In this document: positions 9,238 through 16,918 of the stretch, one piece after another
How positions within the stretch are numbered: position 1 is the first letter of the stretch
Layout of the letters: each line of letters begins with the position of its first letter
Assembly: GCF_018138145.1 (NCBI RefSeq)
Contig: NZ_CP073104.1
Coordinates: forward strand, 4,097,001 to 4,161,000
Reading direction: 5' to 3'
Length of the DNA: 64,000 nt
From: Pseudomonas sp. SCA2728.1_7
GTDB lineage: Bacteria; Pseudomonadota; Gammaproteobacteria; Pseudomonadales; Pseudomonadaceae
Program-made: the position numbers and the translations under genes
The notes under the pieces: generated by a model
Seen by the model: the letters and a program-made list of their open reading frames with translations, nothing else
Database searches by the model: none
What the model was told of the DNA's origin: nothing

Positions 9238-10467
9238 ATGCTTAATGGCCTGTGGCTTGGCTTCTTCATCGTGGCAGCCGTATCGGCGCTGGCGCAGTGG
9301 CTGATCGGCGGCAACGCCGGGATCTTTGCGGCGATGGTGGAAAGCATTTTCGCCATGGCCAAGCTCTCGGTCGAAGTCATGGTGCTGCTGTTCGGCACCC
9401 TCACCCTGTGGCTGGGCTTTCTGCGCATCGCCGAGAAGGCCGGGATCGTCGAGTGGCTGGCCAAGGTACTCGGCCCGCTGTTCCTGCGGCTGATGCCGGA
9501 AGTCCCGGCCGGTCACCCTGCCCTTGGCCTGATCACTCTGAACTTCGCCGCCAACGGTCTGGGCCTCGACAACGCGGCCACGCCCATCGGCCTGAAAGCC
9601 ATGAAGGCGCTGCAGGAGCTCAATCCCAGTGCCACTATCGCCAGTAACGCGCAAATCCTCTTCCTGGTGCTCAACGCCTCCTCCCTGACCCTGCTGCCGG
9701 TGACGATCTTCATGTACCGCGCCCAGCAAGGCGCGCCGGACCCGACGCTGGTGTTTCTGCCAATCCTGCTGGCGACCAGTTGCTCGACGATTGTCGGCTT
9801 CCTCTCGGTAGCGTTCATGCAGCGGCTGCGGATCTGGGATCCGGTGGTGTTGGCTTATCTGGTTCCCGGCGCGCTGATTCTCGGTGGCTTTATGGCGCTG
9901 CTGGGCACGCTTTCGGCGACGGCTTTGGCGGGATTGTCGTCGATCCTCGGCAATCTCACGCTGTTCGGGTTGATCATGCTGTTCTTGCTGATCGGCGCGC
10001 TAAAGAAGGTCAAGGTCTACGAGGCGTTTGTTGAAGGCGCCAAAGAAGGCTTCGATGTCGCGAAGAATCTGCTGCCGTATCTGGTGGCGATGCTCTGTGC
10101 GGTGGGCGTACTGCGTGCGTCCGGGGCCTTGGACTTTGGCCTGGACGGCATTCGCCATCTGGTCGAGTGGGCCGGTTGGGACACACGATTTGTCGATGCG
10201 TTGCCGACGGCGATGGTCAAACCGTTCTCTGGCAGTGCGGCGCGGGCGATGTTGATCGAGACGATGAAGACGTCCGGTGTCGACAGCTTCCCGGCGTTGG
10301 TCGCGGCGACGATTCAGGGCAGTACCGAGACCACGTTCTATGTGCTGGCGGTGTATTTCGGCGCGGTGGGGATTCAGCGCGCGCGGCATGCGGTGGGGTG
10401 TGCGTTGCTGGCGGAGTTTGCTGGTGTGGTGGGCGCGATCTTCGTCTGCTACTGGTTCTTCGGCTGA
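9238..10467 (+). CDS. Nucleoside-recognition (Gate) domain membrane protein, SpmA-SpmB fusion type
   Basis: A 409-aa polytopic inner-membrane protein whose two halves resemble the Bacillus spore maturation proteins SpmA and SpmB, each with a nucleoside_recog/Gate domain. The first half includes TLTLWLGFLRIAEKAGIVEW and NFAANGLGLDNAATPIGLKA; the second half includes FVEGAKEGFDVAKNLLPYLV and FSGSAARAMLIETMK. It was named for spore dehydration but is widespread in non-sporulating bacteria, where its substrate is unknown. ATG 9238 follows TTCGGGGGATTTG. P. aeruginosa has a homologue (near PA5478) next to gltP. It stands alone, bounded by REP elements on both sides. Confidence 0.85.
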   Translation: MLNGLWLGFFIVAAVSALAQWLIGGNAGIFAAMVESIFAMAKLSVEVMVLLFGTLTLWLGFLRIAEKAGIVEWLAKVLGPLFLRLMPEVPAGHPALGLITLNFAANGLGLDNAATPIGLKAMKALQELNPSATIASNAQILFLVLNASSLTLLPVTIFMYRAQQGAPDPTLVFLPILLATSCSTIVGFLSVAFMQRLRIWDPVVLAYLVPGALILGGFMALLGTLSATALAGLSSILGNLTLFGLIMLFLLIGALKKVKVYEAFVEGAKEGFDVAKNLLPYLVAMLCAVGVLRASGALDFGLDGIRHLVEWAGWDTRFVDALPTAMVKPFSGSAARAMLIETMKTSGVDSFPALVAATIQGSTETTFYVLAVYFGAVGIQRARHAVGCALLAEFAGVVGAIFVCYWFFG

Positions 10468-10481
10468 ACAAATATCCAAAC

Positions 10482-10572
10482 TGTAGGAGTGAGCCTGCTC
10501 GCGATAGCGGTTTATCAGTCGCCATCATCGGTGACTGTCAGTCCGCTATCGCGAGCAGGCTCACTCCTACAG
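10482..10572. repeat. REP doublet (REPIN), head-on type, copy 2
   Basis: The unit TGTAGGAGTGAGCCTGCTCG appears in direct and inverted copies around a spacer that itself folds (CAGTCGCCAT / ATCGGTGACTG). It lies between two convergent genes, 14 bp after one stop and 16 bp from the other, so it may serve as a bidirectional transcript end. Confidence 0.85.
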
Positions 10573-10588
10573 GGGGATTGTGTTGGGC

Positions 10589-11212
10589 TTAAGGTCTTTG
10601 GGGGGCTAGTTTCTGGCCCTGGTCGACGGCCCAGGCCACGACTTTCGCGGTCAGGCGATCACTGGCCTGGCCAAAGCCTGCGACCACTGCCGGCACCTGC
10701 ACATCGTTCAACGGCTGGCGCTCTTCAAACCGTCGACTGGCCAGAATCCGCTGGTCATAACCACGCACGAGCAACGCATCAACCCGCACCACGACGCTGG
10801 CCTGCGTGCCCTGATACTCGGTCTGAAACGCCTGCAAACTCCCGCCCAATTCCAGATCCGCAGCAAAGTTGCTGTCATCGGTACTGAGCAACGTCACCCG
10901 ACCATCACGCTGAAACCCATCCAGCAGACGATTACGCACCAGCACCGGCGCCGGATCGCTCCAGCGCGAGCCCTTGTAGCTGCTGATCACATCGCCCTGC
11001 GGAATCACCGCAATCGTCGGCCGGTTCAACGCCTCACTGGCCTGCAACTTGTTCAGCCGCAACGACCACCGTTGCGTCGCCGCTGAACTGGCCGAGGCGG
11101 GCGCCTGTGCGGCCGGCAGGCGATAGACATCCGACGGCTCGGATTGCGGCAGAATCGAACAGGCGCTGATCAGCGTGAAGCCGGCGAGGAGGGCAAGTCG
11201 AGTCAGCTTCAT
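10589..11212 (-). CDS. PqiC/ABC_trans_aux-type outer membrane lipoprotein of an Mla-like transporter
   Basis: A 207-aa lipoprotein: the signal MKLTRLALLAGFTLISAC ends in the lipobox ISAC. The mature part fits the ABC-type transport auxiliary family (PqiC-like): an early YRLPA, RWSLRLNKLQASEALNRPTI, then SRRFEERQPLNDVQVPAVVA and a late VAWAVDQG. It probably receives or couples the MCE protein at the outer membrane. Its ATG overlaps the stop of the mlaD-like gene by 4 bp (ATGA), so it is the last of four co-translated genes. The operon resembles the PA3211-PA3214 type rather than the main mlaFEDCB operon. Confidence 0.85.
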   Translation of the reverse strand: MKLTRLALLAGFTLISACSILPQSEPSDVYRLPAAQAPASASSAATQRWSLRLNKLQASEALNRPTIAVIPQGDVISSYKGSRWSDPAPVLVRNRLLDGFQRDGRVTLLSTDDSNFAADLELGGSLQAFQTEYQGTQASVVVRVDALLVRGYDQRILASRRFEERQPLNDVQVPAVVAGFGQASDRLTAKVVAWAVDQGQKLAPQRP

Positions 11213-12147
11213 GGCGTGAATTCCTTGTTCTTGTCACGGCCCAGCAGGTAGCCGCTGGGGTTGGCCTCAAGGCGTTGCGAGATGGCGCGCAGCGAGGTCA
11301 GCGTTTCACGCAGTTCGCGGATCGCCGGGGCCAGGCCATTGAGGCCCTGCATGCCATTGTCGAGGGAGTTTTCGTTTTTGCTGAGCAGGGTGCTGATGGT
11401 GGTCGTGCTTTGCTCCAGCGACTTCATCGCCTGCTCGGCGCTGCCCAGTGCCTGTTTGCCCTGGTCGTTGATCAGGCCGTTGGCGTTGCGCATCAGCAGT
11501 GAGGTCTGTTCGAGCATGCTGCCGGCCTGTTTACCGACGGTCGCCAGTTGCTGCATGGCTTGCTTGATGTCACCGCGCTGATCGTTGATGGTGCCGGTGG
11601 TCTGCTCCAGATGGGCGAGGGTTTTGCTCACACGCTCGACGTTCTCGGCAGAGAACATCTGATTGGCGTTCTGCAGCAGCGCAGTGATGCCGGTCATCAA
11701 ATCGTTGGAGTCATTGAGCAAGCGCGAAATAGGCGAGGGCGAGGCGACGATGGTCGGCAGATTACCGTCATGCCCACGCAGTTTCGGGCTTTCCGGTGTG
11801 CCGCCGCTGAGCTGGATGATCGAAGTGCCGGTGATCCCGGCCAGTGCCAGTTTGGCCTGGGTGTCTTCCTTGACCGGCGTATCACCGGCCAGACGAATCC
11901 GCGCCAGCACCCGCCGCGGATCCTTTGGATCAAGGCGCAGGTTGATCACATCGCCAACCTTGATCCCGCTGTACTGCACCGGGCTGCCCTTGGACAAGCC
12001 ACTGACCGCCTCGCTGAAGACAATCTCGTAATCCTTGAACTCGGTATCGACGCTGGACTTGGCCAGGAACAGACCGAAGAGCAGGGCGCCTGCCACCACG
12101 ATCACGGTGAACAAGCCGATCAACACATGATGCGCTCGGGTTTCCAT
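11209..12147 (-). CDS. MlaD/MCE-domain periplasmic lipid-binding protein
   Basis: A 312-aa protein with an N-terminal anchor (METRAHHVLIGLFTVIVVAGALLFGLFL). An MCE domain follows (residues about 40-115: DYEIVFSEAVSGLSKGSPVQYSGIKVG...), including the usual GTSIIQLSGGTPESP stretch. The C-terminal part is a long helical, coiled-coil-like segment with many Gln and Asn (NANQMFSAENVERVSKTLAHLEQ; TSLLMRNANGLINDQGKQAL). In MCE systems this subunit forms a hexameric ring that carries lipid between membranes. ATG 12147 sits just before the ATPase stop at 12149. The frame is open upstream, but that is the shadow of the ATPase gene. Confidence 0.9.
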   Translation of the reverse strand: METRAHHVLIGLFTVIVVAGALLFGLFLAKSSVDTEFKDYEIVFSEAVSGLSKGSPVQYSGIKVGDVINLRLDPKDPRRVLARIRLAGDTPVKEDTQAKLALAGITGTSIIQLSGGTPESPKLRGHDGNLPTIVASPSPISRLLNDSNDLMTGITALLQNANQMFSAENVERVSKTLAHLEQTTGTINDQRGDIKQAMQQLATVGKQAGSMLEQTSLLMRNANGLINDQGKQALGSAEQAMKSLEQSTTTISTLLSKNENSLDNGMQGLNGLAPAIRELRETLTSLRAISQRLEANPSGYLLGRDKNKEFTP

Positions 12148-12148
12148 G

Positions 12149-12952
12149 TCAGACCTCGTTGAGCAATTTGGCGGCGTCCAGCGCCGAGCGGCCGCGCGGG
12201 CCGTGGAAGTATTCGTGAATCCACGCGTCGTCGGTTTCCGAGACGACGTCGATAGGTCCTGCGACCAAGACCTTTTTCTGCGCCAGCACCGCCACACGGT
12301 CGGTAATGGTGTAGAGCGTGTCGAGGTCGTGGGTCACCAGAAACACGCTAAGGCCGAGTGCATCGCGCAGGGTCAGGATCAATTGATCGAACTGCGCCGC
12401 GCCAATCGGATCGAGGCCGGCAGTAGGTTCGTCGAGAAACAGGATGTCCGGATCCAGCGCCAGGGCCCGGGCCAGCGCGGCGCGTTTGATCATGCCGCCA
12501 GAGAGCGACGCCGGGTATTTGTCCGCCGCTGACAGTGGTAATCCGGCCAGCGCCAGTTTCACGGCAGCCAAGTGCTCAGCGTCGTTGCGACTGAGGCCGG
12601 CGTGTTCGATAAGGGGCAGGGCGACGTTCTCGGTGACCGTCAGCGAGGAGAACAGCGCGCCTTTCTGGAACAGCACACCGAAGCGCCGCTCAACCAGTGA
12701 GCGCTCATGCTCGGACAGGCTCGGCAGGTTCTTGCCGAACACTTTGACCATGCCTTCGCTGGGCCGGCGTAATCCGACAATGCTGCGCAGCAACACCGAT
12801 TTGCCGCTGCCGGAGCCGCCGACCACGGCGAGGATTTCGCCTTTGTACAAATCCAGATCGAGGTTCTCGTGCACACTCTGGCTGCCAAAGCGATTGCACA
12901 GGCCACGGACTTCGATCACCGCCTCCGAGGGCGCGCGGGGTAGACGACTCAC
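12149..12952 (-). CDS. ABC transporter ATP-binding protein, MlaF-like
   Basis: The ATPase of the Mla-like lipid transporter, 267 aa. It has Walker A VGGSGSGKSVLLRSIVGL, Q-loop VLFQKGALFSSLTV, signature SLSGGMIKRAALARAL (SGGM as in MlaF), Walker B DILFLDEPTAGLDPI and switch His VTHDLD. I choose GTG 12952 (VSRLPRAPSEAVIEVRG), which overlaps the permease stop TGA by 4 bp. The upstream open frame lies over the permease and is not protein-like. It is the second gene of the operon; the C-terminal extension after the switch region (YFHGPRGRSA) is also MlaF-like. Confidence 0.9.
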   Translation of the reverse strand: MSRLPRAPSEAVIEVRGLCNRFGSQSVHENLDLDLYKGEILAVVGGSGSGKSVLLRSIVGLRRPSEGMVKVFGKNLPSLSEHERSLVERRFGVLFQKGALFSSLTVTENVALPLIEHAGLSRNDAEHLAAVKLALAGLPLSAADKYPASLSGGMIKRAALARALALDPDILFLDEPTAGLDPIGAAQFDQLILTLRDALGLSVFLVTHDLDTLYTITDRVAVLAQKKVLVAGPIDVVSETDDAWIHEYFHGPRGRSALDAAKLLNEV

Positions 12953-14097
12953 CAGCCCATCTCCATGAAGAACAGCGCGGCCACCGCGTCGAGCACGATC
13001 ACCACGAAAATCGATTGCACCACAGCGGACGTGGTGTGGGCGCCGACCGACTCGGCACTGCCGCTGACCTTGAAGCCTTCCAGGCAACCAATCGCGGCAA
13101 TGATGAAGGCGAAGATTGGCGCCTTCACCAAGCCGACCAGAAAGTGCTGCACGCCGATGTCCGACTGCAACAGCGTCAGGAACATCGCCGGCGAGATATC
13201 CAGTGACACCGCGCAGACCACGCCGCCTCCGATGATCCCGCAAAGCATGGCGAGGAAGGTCAACATCGGCAGCGCCACCAGCATCGCCAGCACACGCGGT
13301 ACCACCAGCAACTCCATCGGGTCGAGGCCAAGGGTGCGGATCGCATCGATTTCTTCGTTGGCCTTCATCGAGCCAATCTGCGCGGTGAACGCGCTGGCGG
13401 TGCGCCCGGCCATGAGGATTGCCGTGAGCAACACACCGAATTCCCTCAGGAACGAGAAGCCCACCAGGTCCACAGTAAAAATCGTCGCGCCGAAACTGGC
13501 CAGCACCGTGGCGCCGAGAAACGCCACCACCGCGCCCACCAGAAAAGTCAGCAAAGCCACGATTGGCGCGGCGTCGAGACCGGTCTGTTCGATGTGCGCG
13601 ATCATCGGCGTGATCCGCCAGCGCTTGGGCCGGAACAGGCTACGAGCGATAGTTTCCATAATCAGGCCGACGAAGCCGAGCAATTGCAGGGTGTCTTGCC
13701 AGACGGTGTCGACGGCGCGACCGATGCGGGTGAGCAATTGCACGCTGACGCTGATTTCCGGCTCTTTGATCGGCACGCAGAAATCGGTCATCGAGCAATA
13801 CACGGTTTGCAGCAGCGCGCGGTCGGCGGAGGTCAGGGTGCAATCGGGGTGTTCGGCGGATTCACCGAGGCGTTCGGAGCCGAGCAGTTCGACCAGCAAC
13901 GAGGCGCCAGCGGTGTCGAGGGCGCCGAGACTGTTGAGATCGATCGGCGTATTGGCATCGTACTGGCCGTGGAGCTTTTCACTCAGTTGCTTGAGTTCGG
14001 CGTAATGGGCAAGCGTCCAGTCCCCCGTCACCCGCAAGCGGGCAGGACTGATCGACGTGTCCAGTTGGGCATTACCGCTGATCGAGCTGCTGGTCAT
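12949..14097 (-). CDS. MlaE-type lipid ABC permease with N-terminal STAS domain
   Basis: A 382-aa permease, first gene of the four-gene Mla-like operon. Residues about 15-110 form a STAS-like domain (LRVTGDWTLAHYAELKQLSE; PIDLNSLGALDTAGASLLVE). The rest is the MlaE fold, with AHIEQTGLDAAPIVALLTFL and the conserved cytoplasmic segment GRTASAFTAQIGSMKANEEI plus DAIRTLGLDPMELLVVPRV. In the main Mla system the STAS protein (MlaB) is a separate subunit, so here it is fused to the permease. It acts with the ATPase, MCE protein and lipoprotein downstream to move phospholipid or a similar hydrophobic substrate across the envelope. Confidence 0.9.
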   Translation of the reverse strand: MTSSSISGNAQLDTSISPARLRVTGDWTLAHYAELKQLSEKLHGQYDANTPIDLNSLGALDTAGASLLVELLGSERLGESAEHPDCTLTSADRALLQTVYCSMTDFCVPIKEPEISVSVQLLTRIGRAVDTVWQDTLQLLGFVGLIMETIARSLFRPKRWRITPMIAHIEQTGLDAAPIVALLTFLVGAVVAFLGATVLASFGATIFTVDLVGFSFLREFGVLLTAILMAGRTASAFTAQIGSMKANEEIDAIRTLGLDPMELLVVPRVLAMLVALPMLTFLAMLCGIIGGGVVCAVSLDISPAMFLTLLQSDIGVQHFLVGLVKAPIFAFIIAAIGCLEGFKVSGSAESVGAHTTSAVVQSIFVVIVLDAVAALFFMEMGW

Positions 14098-14151
14098 AAG
14101 CTCCGTGCTTGTTCGTCTGCTAAGCGAACTAACGTAATAGCACGAACCGGG

Positions 14152-15180
14152 TTACTTTTCTTTGATCGCTGTGCTGTCCGTGACTTCGAAGCGCAGCACG
14201 CCGATCACCTGGCCGTCTTCGGTCAGCACCCGCACTTGCCACTTGCCCGCCGGGTTGCCGGGGAAATTCTGCTTGTGCGTCCAGGCGCGGTAGCCTTCCT
14301 TGCGCCCGCCATGGATATCGAGGGCGATGCGGTCGACCTCTTTGCCGTTGAATTGCCAGACGTGATAGATCCGCTCATCGAGCCCGCGCGGCGCGTTGAT
14401 CGCGGTGTAGGCGTAGAGGCCATCGCCACGAATCTGCTCGGCGCTGACCGTGTCGAGGCTGGCGCCGGGGGTGCGGTCCTGCATTTGCGTGCTGATCGCC
14501 ACGTCGGTCATCCACAGCGTCGCCGGCGGCACCCACGAACGCAACGCCCAACCGACGCCACCGATACCGACGGTGATGCACAAGATCGCCAGGGCATTGC
14601 GCACCGTGCGGATCGGGAAGATCGACGCCAGACTCGGGAACGACAACAGCACAGCAATGCCCAGCGCCCATTTGAAGCTCTGCGCCGTGGTCAGGTGCAT
14701 GATCACCGGCAACGCGGTGAGCAGGGCGGCGAACAGGGTCAGGGTGTGCAGCGCGAGAAACGCCCAGCGCCGTGGCGCCAGCCATTTGTAATAGAGCGGG
14801 TCGACGATGGAAATCAGGGCGGCGACGCTGAGCAGGCCGGTGAAGAACAACTGGCCGCTGTTCCAGGTCGTGGTGATGAAGAAAAACGGCAGGACGAAGA
14901 ACAGGCTTTCCTGATGGATCATCTGCGTCGCGTAACGCAGCAGCGGCTGGGGAATCTCGCGTTTGAACACGCGGGTGAAGAGGCCGGTGAGGGTGTTTTC
15001 CAGCATCAGCCAGATCCAGCTGAGCAGCATGATCACGGTGATCCAGCTCGCCAGCCCTTGCTGACGATCGACCATGATGAAACTGCCGACCCCGGAAATG
15101 AAACCGCCAAGCGCAATGACCCCGGGATAGCGCTTCATCAGTTCGAGGATGCGCTGGATCAGGAGCTGTATTTTCGGCAT
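14152..15180 (-). CDS. DUF5924 family membrane protein with C-terminal DUF2914-like domain
   Basis: A 342-aa protein of unknown function. Seven or so hydrophobic segments fill residues 20-220 (for example GVIALGGFISGVGSFIMVDR; WITVIMLLSWIWLMLENTL; SLFFVLPFFFITTTWNSGQL). The last 110 residues form a soluble domain (LYAYTAINAPRGLDERIYHV ... GKWQVRVLTEDGQVIGVLRF) of the DUF2914 type, probably periplasmic. I recognise the combination as the DUF5924 family but know of no tested role. ATG 15180 (MPKIQLLIQRILELM) has no strong Shine-Dalgarno. The gene lies 54 bp upstream of the Mla-like operon on the same strand and may be cotranscribed with it. Confidence 0.78.
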   Translation of the reverse strand: MPKIQLLIQRILELMKRYPGVIALGGFISGVGSFIMVDRQQGLASWITVIMLLSWIWLMLENTLTGLFTRVFKREIPQPLLRYATQMIHQESLFFVLPFFFITTTWNSGQLFFTGLLSVAALISIVDPLYYKWLAPRRWAFLALHTLTLFAALLTALPVIMHLTTAQSFKWALGIAVLLSFPSLASIFPIRTVRNALAILCITVGIGGVGWALRSWVPPATLWMTDVAISTQMQDRTPGASLDTVSAEQIRGDGLYAYTAINAPRGLDERIYHVWQFNGKEVDRIALDIHGGRKEGYRAWTHKQNFPGNPAGKWQVRVLTEDGQVIGVLRFEVTDSTAIKEK

Positions 15181-15265
15181 TTGGGCGGTTCACGACTGGA
15201 TAGGAAAAAACCTCGACAGAGTAGCGCCCGCAAGGCTGATGGTCACTTAAAACCAGCACATACCC

Positions 15266-15356
15266 CTGTAGGAGTGAGCCTGCTCGCGATTGCGGTCTTT
15301 CAGTCACTGTTTATGCGGCTGATACACCGCTATCGCGAGCAGGCTCACTCCCACAG
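15266..15356. repeat. REP doublet (REPIN), head-on type, copy 3
   Basis: Direct and inverted copies of TGTAGGAGTGAGCCTGCTCG around a 41-bp spacer. The right copy has CCCACAG instead of CCTACAG. It ends 2 bp before the stop codon of the M16 peptidase gene. Confidence 0.85.
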
Positions 15357-15358
15357 GA

Positions 15359-16750
15359 TTAGTGTTCGGCGGGTTTTCGGCGGTGGTGCAGGCGCCAGCC
15401 GATCAGGACCAGCAACACCAGGCCCAAGCCACCCGCACTCAACCACAACACCTGATCATCACTGATCAACGGCTTCTCGATCCGCAAATACCCCGGTTGC
15501 AACAGCAACTCACGCATGGCCTTGTTCGCCGCTTCCAGGGTCACCCCTTGCAGCTCCCGCGCCGGGTTGGCAAAACGGCCGTCCTCGTAATCGCCCAGTG
15601 CACTCCAGTAGTAATCCGCCATCGCGCTGTTACCCTGCACCGCCCAGGCCTGATGGGCGATAGAAGCCTGTTTGATCCGCGCGAAGGTGTCCGGGTCGAG
15701 GCCGTTTTTCAGCAGATCAGCCTTGAGGTCTTCCAGCACCTGAATGGCTTCATCGACGTCATCACGATCGAGGTCGGCATTCAGGCTCATGAAACCGACG
15801 CCGCCAAACACCTCACGCTCGGCCCATGGCCCGTAGGACAAGCCGTGGTTGAGACGAATCTGCCGGTACAACGCCCAGTCGAGATAATCCTTGAGAATGT
15901 CGAAGGTCTGATCGTATTGATCATCGATCACCGGTTCCGGCACCAGCCAGTGCAGCTTGGCGCTGTCGCCGATAAAACCACGGGTGAGGGTGCGTTCATG
16001 GGCGGCGCTGGTGCTGATGTCCGGCAGTGGCCGATGCTCGCTCGGCTCGACCGCGTCGAGCGCGCCCCACGTGCGCTCCAGATACGCCGGTAGCAGTTTG
16101 TCGAGTTCGCCGACGACGATCAGGGTCATGTTGTTTGGCGCGTACCAGGCTTTGCGCACCTTTTCCAACTGCTCCTGAGTCAGGTGACCGACTTCAGCAC
16201 GCTGCGGGCATTTCAGGCCCAGTTCGACGGCGAGCTGATTGCTCGCGGTGTGGCCGAGATCCTGACGATCGAGAAAGCGTTGCAGGCGTGTGTAATGGCC
16301 GCCGTCCTCGCGCTCGACCACACGCTTGGCGGCGTTGATTGCGTTGTCGTCGATGCGCGTTTGTGTGAGCAGAGCGAGCAGCAGGTCGAGGACTTTGCGC
16401 TGATTTTTCGCCGGCGCTTCGATGACGAAGGTGGTATCGGCGTTGCTGGTGAACGCATTCCAGTCACCGCCCAGCGCTTGCATGCGTTCTTCCAGCCCCC
16501 CTTCGCCAGTGGCGTCGATGCCGCTGAACAACAAGTGCTCAAGCAGGTGCGGCAGCTCCTTGTCATCGCAATCGAAATCATCGAGGCCGACGCCGACCAC
16601 CAGCCGGATCGCCACGTGCCCGCGCTCAGTGCCGGGTTTGAGCAGCAACTGCAAACCGTTGGGCAACGCATAGCCTTCGACCTGAAAACGATCCAGGGCA
16701 AAGGCGGGCAGGGAACCGAGCAACAGACAGGCGAACAACAGGCAACGCAT
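15359..16750 (-). CDS. M16 (insulinase-family) zinc peptidase with C-terminal membrane anchor
   Basis: A 463-aa M16 metallopeptidase. The signal peptide MRCLLFACLLLGSLPAFA is followed by an inverted zinc motif HLLEH (in ELPHLLEHLLFSG, near residue 68) and the downstream Glu in RVVEREDGG. A second, non-catalytic M16 half follows (NNMTLIVVGELDKLLPAYLE; HGLSYGPWAEREVFGG). A C-terminal hydrophobic segment (VLWLSAGGLGLVLLVLIGW) then ends in a basic tail, HHRRKPAEH. The enzyme is therefore probably anchored in the inner membrane and faces the periplasm, where it could degrade peptides. It stands alone between two REP elements. No partner M16 gene is adjacent. Confidence 0.88.
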   Translation of the reverse strand: MRCLLFACLLLGSLPAFALDRFQVEGYALPNGLQLLLKPGTERGHVAIRLVVGVGLDDFDCDDKELPHLLEHLLFSGIDATGEGGLEERMQALGGDWNAFTSNADTTFVIEAPAKNQRKVLDLLLALLTQTRIDDNAINAAKRVVEREDGGHYTRLQRFLDRQDLGHTASNQLAVELGLKCPQRAEVGHLTQEQLEKVRKAWYAPNNMTLIVVGELDKLLPAYLERTWGALDAVEPSEHRPLPDISTSAAHERTLTRGFIGDSAKLHWLVPEPVIDDQYDQTFDILKDYLDWALYRQIRLNHGLSYGPWAEREVFGGVGFMSLNADLDRDDVDEAIQVLEDLKADLLKNGLDPDTFARIKQASIAHQAWAVQGNSAMADYYWSALGDYEDGRFANPARELQGVTLEAANKAMRELLLQPGYLRIEKPLISDDQVLWLSAGGLGLVLLVLIGWRLHHRRKPAEH

Positions 16751-16802
16751 AACAGGCTTCCGTACGGCTGATTTGGAGATCCGTGTCGTCAGTCAGGCCC
16801 CC

Positions 16803-16872
16803 ATCGCGAGCAGGCTCACTTCTACATTTGCAATGCGTCCCACTGTAGGAGTGAGCCTGCTCGCGATAGCGG
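16803..16872. repeat. REP doublet, tail-to-tail type with short spacer, copy 4
   Basis: Here the inverted unit comes first and the direct unit second, separated by only about 17 bp (TTTGCAATGCGTCCCAC). The same arrangement and nearly the same spacer occur at 39393-39460. Confidence 0.82.
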
Positions 16873-16918
16873 CCTGAAGGCTGAATCAATGTAACTGACT
16901 AACCCCAGCCCCAGACGT

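Noticed and set aside
13594..15465. A 623-codon plus-strand frame over the permease and DUF5924 genes
   Set aside because: It spans two real minus-strand genes and a REP element; composition is shadow-like.
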